A DNA stretch of 64,000 nt, taken from positions 3,782,001-3,846,000 of the forward strand of contig OX337230.1 of NCBI GenBank assembly GCA_946965045.2. The letters run 5' to 3'. Each line of letters starts with the position of its first letter. Position 1 is the first letter of the stretch. Under the pieces are notes generated by a model that was not told the DNA's origin, did not search any database, and saw only the letters and a list, made by a program, of their open reading frames with translations. This document shows, piece by piece, positions 33,232 to 41,917 of this stretch. The position numbers were made by a program, and so were the translations under genes. Source of the DNA: Epithemia pelagica. Its lineage: Eukaryota > Bacillariophyta > Bacillariophyceae > Surirellales > Surirellaceae.

Positions 33232-33339
33232 TTAGCTGGGCTAGAAGAGTCATGTATGTGGTCGCACCGAGTTTTGAATCGTCGTCATTGTGACGAAGGA
33301 TGACGCAAGATAGAACTCCCTCTCGAGTCATGATACCTG

Positions 33340-33818
33340 ATGCTTCAGACGCTGTCGAGCATTGTGGAAAACCCTGCCAACATTGGTCGAGGATGGATTG
33401 GTTGTGCGGTACGAGAAGCACCTTGGACGTGCGGCTTTTTGTCCATTCCACTGCAGTTGAAATGCAAACGGAATTCCCAGACTATTATCCCACGACAGAC
33501 ATGGCTCGAATTCCAGCAGCTCTTTTGGGTGCTTTGTTTGCATGCTACTTGACCCATCCCTTTGACACTGTGAAGACATGCATGCAAGGCGACATTGAAC
33601 GAAAAACCTACGGAACATTCTCGCAGACGATTTGGAATCAACATGGATTGGGTGGCTTTTATCGAGGATCCACCTTTCGCAATGCGCGACAAGTACGTGC
33701 CGTTTTTATTATGGAACTGATGCAAGAAAAGGTTGGTATGCTGTTGTATCCATCGGCATATGGTGAGATGAAACTGACGACTCGGCCAACAACGTTGTCC
33801 CACACACATGGGCTATAG
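33340..33818 (+). pseudogene. Mitochondrial carrier remnant, copy A
   Basis: The second half reads PAALLGALFACYLTHPFDTVKTCMQGD, with the carrier signature P-x-D-x-V-K-x-x-x-Q, then GLGGFYRGSTFRNARQVRAVFIMEL. The preceding part (RGWIGCAVREAPWTCGFLS) lies in another frame, so a frameshift separates them at about 33450. Only the last of the usual three carrier repeats is present, and the protein would be about half the normal 300 aa. Compared with copy B it lacks three residues (the ART of QTARTIW), and it has nine extra bases (CGGCTTTTT) after GGACGTG. Transported substrate cannot be inferred. Confidence 0.72.
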
Positions 33819-34054
33819 CTACTTGTACTCTTCTTATTCTAGAGAGGGCGTACCGCGCCATAATACATGAACCCATTGTAGTACGTGTTTTATTTCTTTA
33901 TGTCCCTTGTCCTTTGATACTTCTCCCACCTGCAGCAATAGTGCCCACAAATTATCTTTCGACGGGACTGGAAGTTCTGTAATGGATCAATGGATCGCTG
34001 GGGCTGCCTGCTACCACGGAAACCGCATTAAGCAACAAGAAACGGCGTGACGTT

Positions 34055-35104
34055 CTAATGGCGGCGGCGGCGGACACTGCGCCCGAGCTGCCGGTGTTCT
34101 CCGCTTCGACGACGAGTACGTCGCTCGACACCCTGCTCCTCACCTTCCCCGCCACCTTGCGCCTCTTGCCGCCGCTGCTGGACTTGTGCCATTTGACTGC
34201 GAGTACGAAGCCCAACACCCTGCGCTTGACCTTGCCGGCCTGCACCTTGCGTCTCACCTTGCACGTCACCTTGAACTTGATCGTGTCCGCCACCTTGTGC
34301 TTGATCTTGCCCGCCACCATACTCGCCAACAGTCTCTTCGTCTGAAGACGAAGAGACGTGGCCTTCACGTCGAGCCAGAACTTCCTGAAACCCTGTAAGT
34401 CCCCCAATGACCTGCAATGTTTCTCGGAGAATATGGTTTGGCCGAATATCTTCGAAGGATATTCCTCCGCGAGCAATGCGGCGCAGCATTGTTATTGTAC
34501 TAGGCCGGTCGTTGTCATGCCGGAGAAGGCGCGCTCGATTGAGATGTTCGTAAAACGACGAGATCAGCGAAAAGAAGCTTACATGATACCCTTGACTTTG
34601 TCGGGCCAAATTAACCAGAAAGCCAAGATTGGCTGGTAGGATCAATGCCTGGAAGGTCCTGTTAGCCAGGTCCAAATATGCTGCTTTTCGCGCTGCTGCC
34701 GCCATCTTCTCCTTTTTACGCGCCTCTTTCAGTTTCCGACGGAACTCTATGCCACGTGCAGAGCGCTTTCCTTCCTCCTCCGAATCCCAACCCGCAAATG
34801 CAACCTTTCGTGATGTTGGAATATGAACAGGAGGCGCTGTGGACATATTACGTAAGGCTGCAGGCAACCGCTGTTCCCGTCCCTCTGCTAGATGGACACG
34901 GACCTTCGACCCTGGTTCGAGAATCTCAATGTTCTGGAGCGCGTCCATGGCAGCGCATCGTTGTTTGTGGGCACTGTCGTTCGGTGTCGCGGCGGCTGTC
35001 TTCTTGTTTGCCGTTCCAAGGTCCGAGGGCGCGACTTTTTTCGACATCATGCCAAGGTTATCACAAACTGTTGCTGCAACGGCAAAGACATGTTGCTGCA
35101 ACAC
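34055..35104 (-). CDS. Basic, repeat-rich protein of unknown function, copy A
   Basis: Encodes 349 aa. Order: KKVAPSDLGTANKKTAAATPN near the start, a short EILEPGSKVRVHLAEGREQ strand region, a charged helix (RGIEFRRKLKEARKKEKMAAAARKAA), a hydrophobic helix (TFQALILPANLGFLVNLARQ), a RRIARGGISFEDIRPNHILRE block, and a C-terminal third of Gly/Gln repeats (GGGQDQAQGGGHDQVQGDVQGE) ending in Arg runs. A 12-residue stretch after QSQGY differs sharply between copies (HVSFFSLISS here, YVSFLLMFSL in B) while both flanks are conserved. Its DNA holds GTAAGCTT, so it may be an unspliced intron. No known domain. It lies between the carrier remnant and the lumen gene, on the opposite strand. Confidence 0.55.
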   Translation of the reverse strand: MLQQHVFAVAATVCDNLGMMSKKVAPSDLGTANKKTAAATPNDSAHKQRCAAMDALQNIEILEPGSKVRVHLAEGREQRLPAALRNMSTAPPVHIPTSRKVAFAGWDSEEEGKRSARGIEFRRKLKEARKKEKMAAAARKAAYLDLANRTFQALILPANLGFLVNLARQSQGYHVSFFSLISSFYEHLNRARLLRHDNDRPSTITMLRRIARGGISFEDIRPNHILRETLQVIGGLTGFQEVLARREGHVSSSSDEETVGEYGGGQDQAQGGGHDQVQGDVQGETQGAGRQGQAQGVGLRTRSQMAQVQQRRQEAQGGGEGEEQGVERRTRRRSGEHRQLGRSVRRRRH

Positions 35105-35616
35105 TGGTTGAGATTTTGGAGTAATTCAAGAGGGCTATACCAATACGAAAGCCATTGGGTTAGAGAATGTGACCATACAAATAATAGCTGGGATAGGAGA
35201 GTCATGTATGTCGTCGCACCGAGTTTTGAATCGTCATTGTGACGAAGGATGACGCAAGATAGAACTCCCTCTCGAGTCATGATTCATGATACCACAGAAC
35301 AAATCCTCCAGCGAACAGAACAACCGCAGATCCATGTATACTTCCCAGCGGTGTAAATGTTTGTCCTAAATTTTCTTACTCTCCATCATTTATATGCGAC
35401 TGTTTCTATTCTTGGGAGTATACCTCGCCCTTTTACCTTCCACCCATTTTCCAGTCGTGAGATGACGCAGACAAAGGGATTGGAGCCATTTGGCCATCCA
35501 GTGACATCGACACATCTCTCCCATCCATCACATCATCATAAAATTGAGATTGTTGCGTTGTTGTTGTGTCTCTCGCCCAACAAACAATATAAAATATTGA
35601 CTAAAACCATCACACC

Positions 35617-36141
35617 ATGAGACACATTCAATTGATGCGCTTCCTGTTGGTGACTTCGTTCACCTCCCCATCCGATGGTTTGGCTCCATCCGCCGATCCT
35701 CGTCCCATTGGAACATCTCCCGGTAGGATGGGTCGTTCGGGCAAGCTTCATTCGGTGCTCCCACGGTCCATGAACGCCGCAGAGGATACCGAGAAACCAC
35801 TACAAGCACCATCCTCCCAAGCCATGTATGGACGTCGCAAGGCCTTGGCTGTCTTGGCCGGTGGATCCCTTTCGTTCGTTGCCGCCAATCACCACCATAC
35901 TGCCAACGCGTTGGATATGGAGGCCTTTGTCAACAGTGAATTGGAATCCGATGCCAAGAATTGTGACCCGAAAAAGGATCCCAAATGTGCACCGCAACTC
36001 ACCGCCGATGAAGCACTGTGCAAATATGGACAGTCGGGAACGGCACGAGGTGAAGCCTGCAAACGGGTCAAGGAAGCTGGAGGGCAATTGCCCAAGGCCA
36101 ATGCACAAGGCAAGAGCCTGGGTGGGGCCTATGCCATGTAG
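35617..36141 (+). CDS. Thylakoid-lumen preprotein with twin-arginine signal, copy A
   Basis: Encodes 174 aa. The N-terminus has a short hydrophobic signal (MRFLLVTSF) and a Ser/Pro/Arg-rich transit-like region, then a Tat-type second signal GRRKALAVLAGGSLSFVAA ending at ANA-LD. The predicted mature part is about 80 aa: MEAFVNSELESDAKNCDPKK, CAPQLTADEALCKYGQSG, EACKRVKEAGG, KGKSLGGAYAM-like end, with four Cys. Bipartite targeting plus RR indicates import into a complex plastid and then the thylakoid lumen. The short, Cys-containing mature protein resembles small photosystem-associated lumen proteins, but I cannot name it. A TATAAAATATTG box lies about 28 bp before the ATG. It converges with the TLDc gene. 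Confidence 0.78.
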   Translation: MRHIQLMRFLLVTSFTSPSDGLAPSADPRPIGTSPGRMGRSGKLHSVLPRSMNAAEDTEKPLQAPSSQAMYGRRKALAVLAGGSLSFVAANHHHTANALDMEAFVNSELESDAKNCDPKKDPKCAPQLTADEALCKYGQSGTARGEACKRVKEAGGQLPKANAQGKSLGGAYAM

Positions 36142-36512
36142 TAATCGAATAACAGCAGCAACAGCAGCAGTCTCTATAATACGTTGAACCAAACTGTACA
36201 TAGCTCCATGACTCAAACTTTTACACCAACGGGTACCTTTGTCTACGTGTAACTAGTAGAACGAAGAACTATGGTTCACCTCCCTCTTGTGAAACAGACT
36301 ACCATTCTTGTGTGCGCTCACTCTCGAGCTTTTTCTACTCGAGTTGACTCTGGAGACGAAAAGTATAGCCGTAGGATTCCATTCCTTTGAGCTCTGTTAC
36401 AGTTACACAACTACTCACACTTGTTGTTTCGACGACAACACCCAACGGGGGCGCGTTTGGTACACTCACTCACTCACAGTCCATTCCTTGGTTCATTCAT
36501 TCCGTTCTATTA

Positions 36513-38345
36513 CTAATCTCGTATCATGTGGACGCCATTGGGATGGTTGTATTGTTCCAAAAAGAGTTTGCCCAATTCCAATTTTTCCGCCTCGGCCAAG
36601 GAATAACAGGGTGTCATGGCCCACAATTCGACATTAATGACTTCAAATCGGGATCCATCGGCATGGACGCGAGACAAGGAGGGACTGCCAAAGGTCAAAC
36701 AGGGAGAACTCGTGCCCTCCAACAAGTCCCCCTGCAAACACAACCCGTAGCCCCATTCGTGATCCTTGATTGGATGATCCTCCTTCTTGTCGTCTTGTTG
36801 TTGCTCGGCGTCTTTGGTTGGTTCGACATGATCGCTTCCCACGGCCAATCGATCATTGATGCAATATTGAATGGAATTGTTTTCCCCGGTATACGGAAAG
36901 ACATCAATTTCACTTTCGCGATGGGCTTGATCAATAATGGATCGGGACTTACAGCCCCGCACATGACGCATGCGCCACAAAAAACTATCCGCGGACCCAA
37001 AAAAGTTCCAATTTTTGCGCCAACAGTCCGATGTAAAGGATCCAAACACTTCGCCATCCGTCGTTTCCACGGCCAAAATGGACGATTTGGCATTCCGGGC
37101 ATGTTTCAAAAAGGTATGCATCGAGGCACCGTCACGGACCGAGGAATATTTGAGCCAAAAGTTTTCACCCGTCAAACGAAAGGGTAAGAACTGTTGCAAA
37201 CTTTCCATGAGAGGGGGTGACAAGACATGGGGACGGGCACTGGCATCTTGTGCCGAGGTGCCAATAATTTGAAAGGGCAAGGTCCCGCCGCCTCCATAGC
37301 CATTTTCGTATTCGTCTTCAATGACCAACCAGGGATCGTAATAATCCAATTCACTCGACGCATTGCTACTCCGATGCATGCCTGGCTCTTGACGAACCTC
37401 ATCATCGTCGTCGTCATCCATTTGCCACGACTCACCCATGGGTTCCGATCCTCCTCCTCGTTGCGAATCTCGCAAAAAGTGAATGGGTGTTCCGACAAAG
37501 AGCCCCGCCGCGGCTTCATCGGAAATACTCCGTTGAATGGGACGGCGGAAAATGTCACTCATGCGTCGATAACTCATGGTTTCATCAAAAGAATTGGCCA
37601 TTTGCAAAAAGGGTTCGTCTCCTTCTTCGTAGTCATAGTCATAGTCGTATTCATCGTGACTGAGGGTACCACCGGCCCATCGACCTCGATGGACTGGACT
37701 GGTAAAGGTTGCGTGGGCCGGGGTTGTGGTACTACCGACAATGGCAAAATCCGCAACTTCGACACCTTCTCCCATGCTGACATCTCGCATCAACACAGGA
37801 CGTCGAAAACTGGCCGATCGAGGAGTTACCACAGCGGCGGTGCCATTCGTTTCTTCTTGTTGTTGTGGTTCGTTGGCTGCTTGTCCCGATGGTACCACCA
37901 ATAAGCTGGGATCCAACAATTCCGATTCACTGGGCATGGGAAGGCTCATGGTTTCCTTCTTGGTATCGTCATCCTCCTCCTCGGGTCGTGGTGGTTCGTC
38001 CAACAGTACCTTGTGGTTGTGGTTGCTGATGTCGTCCATCTTTTTTTCGTCGCCATGATACGACGAATCATAGGGTGTCATGACGGAAGACGACGAGGCT
38101 TCTCGGGGCGAGGTACACTCTAAGGAGGAATCGTACCGTGTCAAGAGACTGCGGGTGGGGGGTGGAATTTCGACACGCGTGGGAATCCGAGGAAACAAAT
38201 CGGCCACTTGTTTGGTCGGTGTGAGACGGTCCTTATTCTTGTCGTCGTCATTGTCATCTGTATCATCCGTGGTATAATACAACCCCTCCCCACCCACCGA
38301 CGAGGCGACGGAATAGGATCGCACTCTGAAATGAGGGACTTTCAT
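36513..38345 (-). pseudogene. TLDc-domain gene, copy A, 5'-truncated with recruited start
   Basis: Encodes 610 aa, matching the last 600 or so of the 1077-aa copy B. The duplication ends at 38323; codons upstream of RSYSVASS come from unrelated flank (MKVPHFRV), so about 466 N-terminal residues are lost and the ATG is new. The TLDc core is complete: LPFRLTGENFWLKYSSVRDG, a VFGSFTSDCWRKN strand, FFGSADSFLWRM, and CLQGDLLEG with TFGSPSL. Where copy B has RLAVGGG this copy has RLAVGSD, changing a glycine triplet usual in TLDc proteins. TLDc proteins act in oxidation resistance and bind the V-ATPase. Whether this copy is expressed is unknown. Confidence 0.8.
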
Positions 38346-38700
38346 GACAGACGTACGGAGAAACTTTCAAAAATTAGACTGACATTCGGACAGACCATCC
38401 AGTGACCGTCGATGTCTCCATTACTCTTCCATATTGACTCTTCTTAAAGAAAATGACCCTAGTTGTCTTGTCAGTGCCACTTCAACTGCATTCCCAAGTT
38501 TACGAGCTGGTTCACGTTGCGGAGTGCATGAGTATATTAGTGTACAAGACTGTACCCGAAAAAAACCAGTACACAAAACTCCACAGTGGATAATCCGCAG
38601 CAACCATGACAATGGGATGGATCGATGTTTGGACAAATACGATGCCATTCCTGGCTACAAACACAACAAGTACTATTGCTAATCGACTAAGTAGGTTCTA

Positions 38701-39240
38701 TTACGCATCTGCTGTAAAGAACAGGCTCTGGGTAGGGTATTTTGTCGTCATGTAGGCAAGAGCAGTCTTGAGCTCTTCCATGTGGAAGAGGCTCATGTAG
38801 AGGGTGACGACCATTGGGTCCATGCTGCTCTTCGTATCGATCGTGCACCGTGTGTAGAATTGAATGCGGCCCTTCTTCTTGCTGGAGTCCGTGGGTGAGA
38901 GAACTTCCTTCATCACTGTCTTGACAATGAACCCAACTGGCAGCACAAGCAGCGGGTCGGCAAACTCGGACCGCGCTTCCCTCTTGTAAAATGCCAACCG
39001 AAGATAGTCTGTGCTTGTCTCCCGTTGGAGGAGAACATGCCCACGGTCGACAACATTCCGTCCATTTTGTTCTGCGCCGTTGTCGACAATGTCTCCAACG
39101 AGAACATTGACCCTGTCCGCGTAAAAGCTCGTCCGAAAGTTACATCGACTTCGATCGTCTTCAGAGCCAAACTTGTCCTTGTTGAAAAAGAACTCGACCT
39201 CGTCCTCCATGCCGTTGTTGATTGTTGGTGTTGGTAGCAT
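38701..39240 (-). CDS. Transposon gene of unknown function
   Basis: Encodes 179 aa inside the 6.9-kb transposon, 198 bp from the left end. The first half has polar strands (EDEVEFFFNKDKFGSEDDRSRC, then SFYADRVNVLVGDIVDN); the second half has hydrophobic strands and a final SLFFTADA. No Cys/His cluster, Walker motif or basic DNA-binding segment is visible. It is divergent from the spliced gene at 39478, sharing a 237-bp spacer. I do not recognise the family; an accessory role in transposition is inferred from location only. Confidence 0.6.
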   Translation of the reverse strand: MLPTPTINNGMEDEVEFFFNKDKFGSEDDRSRCNFRTSFYADRVNVLVGDIVDNGAEQNGRNVVDRGHVLLQRETSTDYLRLAFYKREARSEFADPLLVLPVGFIVKTVMKEVLSPTDSSKKKGRIQFYTRCTIDTKSSMDPMVVTLYMSLFHMEELKTALAYMTTKYPTQSLFFTADA

Positions 39241-39477
39241 CGTACTCCGAACTCCGCACGTTAGGTTGATTGTTCGATCGATTCAAAGCAGTGGGTTGTT
39301 TCGTGTTTGCATGTTTCGTTTCCGGATGCATCCAAAATGTGGGAGCCACACGGGTTGGTCGGATCTTTACGCGCACCTCTTTCCGTTCAGCTATCCGTTG
39401 ATCTAAGTAGGTTGTTTGAGTTTGGTCTTGAGATCGCGAGCAGGTACATTCCACATCCCATTACAAGACACAGCACG

Positions 39478-40430
39478 ATGCTCTCAGTTGTGTGTTCGTC
39501 TCACAAAAAACAAAACAAGATGAGCAACAACAGCCATCGTCGCTACCCAAGTCGCACCCGCACCAAAACACCAAGCTTCCTGGATGACATCCAGGAAGAT
39601 ACTGTTCCTCCACCAGGGAAGACGCCAGGGAAGACACCAGCGAAGACACCAGCGAAGACACCGGGCAAGAAGCTCCCTCCGAAGAAGAGCTCCACGAAGA
39701 AGAACGCAAACAAGAAGCGTCGAACAAAGAAGACGAGTCCGGAGCTCCCCCCACCCCAGTCTCCAGATTTCGTCATTTCCAAGGTGGTTGAAGGGGAGAC
39801 TCCAAGAGGAGCAAACGAGGACATAGTGGTATTGATGCCGGTGGCCATCGACGACAAGGCGCAGAGGCTCAAGGATGCATTGAACAAAGCAACGCAGTGG
39901 CATCTCATCCTTGGTGATGAGAATGGAGCCACGACCCTGGTGCTTGGTCGAAACCACAAATATCATTCGGGCAAAGTCTCGATTGCCGAGATTGTGGAAA
40001 CGCTTAAGCAGTCTGAGCGTAGCCACAAGCCCAGAAACAATGAAACAATCAACGAAAATGGTAAGTTGATTGTGCCTTTGTAATTGATTGGAACGATCGT
40101 AGTACTCACCTCATTTTGTTTTCAGGACAAGAGGGTGGAATGCTGATGGAGACTCGCACTCCATTGAAGAAGGAGGAGTCCATTGGTGAGGCGGAGACTG
40201 TCATGAAATCCAATGTGGTGGATTGGCAGTACTTGACGCCTGGTGAGAAGCACGCCCAAAAGAGACGTGAGGCCGAGAGGGCTGTGCATTTCATGGCTGA
40301 CAGTTGTGCAAGCCCGAGTCGGATGATGACGCCACGTATGACTCTCACGTTGATGATGGATTTGAAGATACGCAGGAGGAAAATATGTTTAGTCAGGAGG
40401 ACTACTACAAGTATTAGTTACGTAAAATAA
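39478..40430 (+). CDS. Basic transposon protein, two exons, possible 3' frame error
   Basis: Exon 1 39478-40060 joins exon 2 at 40126 across a 65-bp GT-AG intron (GTAAGTTGAT to TTTTCAG); the join keeps frame as INENGQEGGMLMETRT. Alternative start 39520 (MSNNSHRRYPSRTRTK). Residues 20-90 contain PGKTPGKTPAKTPAKT repeats and Lys/Arg runs, like linker-histone-type tails; a folded part (DKAQRLKDALNKATQWHLILGDENGATTLVLG) follows. After HFMADSCASPSR the current frame becomes Met/Arg-rich, whereas the -1 frame reads PESDDDATYDSHVDDGFEDT and ends QEDYYKY, a more natural acidic tail. This suggests a one-base error near 40315. Likely a nucleic-acid-binding accessory protein. Confidence 0.6.
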
Positions 40431-40481
40431 ACCATTCTAAATACTGAATAATTGTTGTCCTTTACTTTCATCATCGTGGCC

Positions 40482-41708
40482 TTAGTCGCTTTCTTCTTCT
40501 TCATCGTCATCTTCGTCTTCGTCGTGCGAATCCTGATCTTTCTCGTTGTTGTTGCCTTCGTCATCTTCCTCGTCATCCGAATCCGAATCTGAATCCTCAT
40601 CTTCATCTCCTTCATCATCCGACTTCTCGGATTCCTCGTCGTCGTTGCCATCTGAAGATTCATCTTGCTCATCCTGGCTGCCAGTCCTCATGCCCGACGC
40701 CAGATTGTAGCACCAGAACAACTCTTGATTTTTTTTAATGTTGCGTTTGGCTGTAGCCTTGAGCTTTCCGTCGACCTGGACGTTGTAGCATTTGTCGTCC
40801 GGGTCAACAGGTTGGTTGTCGTGATACTTGGCATAGTTTGGATCGTTTGCAAAGTGCAAACCCATCCAAAGGTCTGCCGCGGATGGATCAACGAAGACAG
40901 AAGGCCTTGTACGCAGTCGGACAGCGTAAGCAGAAGGCGGACGAGACTTGTCAAGGACCTTACCACCATAGAATCCCAGCATTTCGCCTTTTTTGTAGGG
41001 CTTTGCTGCAAAAAGCCCGAGACGAGCGTTGTCCAAGGTTGATCGCTTGATGACAAACAAGTCTTCGTCGACGTACCGAACAATGCACTCGTACTTTTGT
41101 GAATTGTCGTTTAGGTCCACCATCATTGTCCCTTCGACAAGTAGATTGTTCTTGTGTTTCTTGTTGATTCCCGACCCTTTCTTTTTGTTGTATTTACTTG
41201 GAGCATAGTGTTTGATTGCTGTGCCAACAGGTTTGCCCTTGGAGCCGTGGGCTTTCCGGACCTGTGCACCTTCGATGCTCACGATGCCCTTGATGTGGGA
41301 GGAAATGAACCGATATAATTCGGTTCTTTCCTCCAAAGTACCTGATCCATACAGGCCTTCAAGCTTGGCCATGAGATTCTCCGCCTTCACTGCCCGTGGC
41401 GTTCTCGTTGTTGCAATCTTCTTCCTCGCTCGTTGTTTCTGATTGAGCTCATCCATTTTGTATTTTCGATTTTGCTGCATGCGACGAGGCGGCTTTGCTG
41501 CTCTTGTTCGTGTTCTTGCGGAACTCGCCTGTTGCTTTGTAGCGGAACGTGTCTGTCGCTTTCCCATGGCTGTTGCAGGCTGCTGCACTTTGTCGCTGTC
41601 GAAAAATTCTGACTGCTGCACTTTTATGAACTTGGGCTGCTGCACTTTTTGGAGAAGGCGCAGAAACGCCAACCCCTTTGAGCTTCCGAATGAGAGTGAA
41701 AACCGCAT
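40482..41708 (-). CDS. SET-domain protein carried by the transposon
   Basis: Encodes 408 aa; an internal Met (MGKRQTRSATK, about residue 48) is an equally good start. Order: basic N-terminus with RTRTRAAKPPRR, helices to about 130, a lysine-rich linker, then a SET-type domain at about 225-340: RLGLFAAKPYKKGEMLGFYGGKV, FANDPNYAKYHDN, YNVQVDGKLKATAKRNIKKNQELFWCYN. These correspond to the SET-I start, the NHS-like cofactor region (the usual N-H-S is altered to AND) and the final GEEL-x-Y strand. SET domains methylate protein lysines, often on histones. The C-terminal 70 aa are almost all Asp/Glu/Ser. The gene lies 209 bp downstream of the transposase, same strand, suggesting co-mobility. Confidence 0.82.
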   Translation of the reverse strand: MRFSLSFGSSKGLAFLRLLQKVQQPKFIKVQQSEFFDSDKVQQPATAMGKRQTRSATKQQASSARTRTRAAKPPRRMQQNRKYKMDELNQKQRARKKIATTRTPRAVKAENLMAKLEGLYGSGTLEERTELYRFISSHIKGIVSIEGAQVRKAHGSKGKPVGTAIKHYAPSKYNKKKGSGINKKHKNNLLVEGTMMVDLNDNSQKYECIVRYVDEDLFVIKRSTLDNARLGLFAAKPYKKGEMLGFYGGKVLDKSRPPSAYAVRLRTRPSVFVDPSAADLWMGLHFANDPNYAKYHDNQPVDPDDKCYNVQVDGKLKATAKRNIKKNQELFWCYNLASGMRTGSQDEQDESSDGNDDEESEKSDDEGDEDEDSDSDSDDEEDDEGNNNEKDQDSHDEDEDDDEEEESD

Positions 41709-41917
41709 TGACAGTCATCAGACTGTCGTTTGTACACTGTGGACCAGTCTATTTTTGGTGTCACCAATGAACTTCGCAGCACTTGAGACGTACAAAAAAG
41801 ATTCTCTCATAAAATTTGCTTCTGGAAAAAGTGAAACAGAGTCTCGTGCATGACAAGCCTACAAGTATGAAGATGAAGAGGAGTTCTATGGTACGTAAAT
41901 GTGTTACAATATGAATT

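Larger units (their letters stand above)
33151..38323. repeat. Segmental duplication, copy A (5.2 kb)
   Basis: Matches 49408-55198 in direct orientation, gene for gene, from TTCCCTGGTGTG to GGATCGCA. After subtracting a 609-bp MITE and its 7-bp duplication from copy B, both are about 5.17 kb. It carries a mitochondrial-carrier remnant, the basic gene, the lumen-protein gene and the 3' 60% of a TLDc gene. Left and right flanks differ between copies. Confidence 0.95.

Noticed and set aside
33300-33818. Functional mitochondrial carrier
   Set aside because: Only one of three repeats, with a frameshift present in both duplicate copies.
36387-37187. Plus-strand 266-aa frame and its copy at 53271
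   Set aside because: Antisense shadow of the TLDc genes, with no independent domain.
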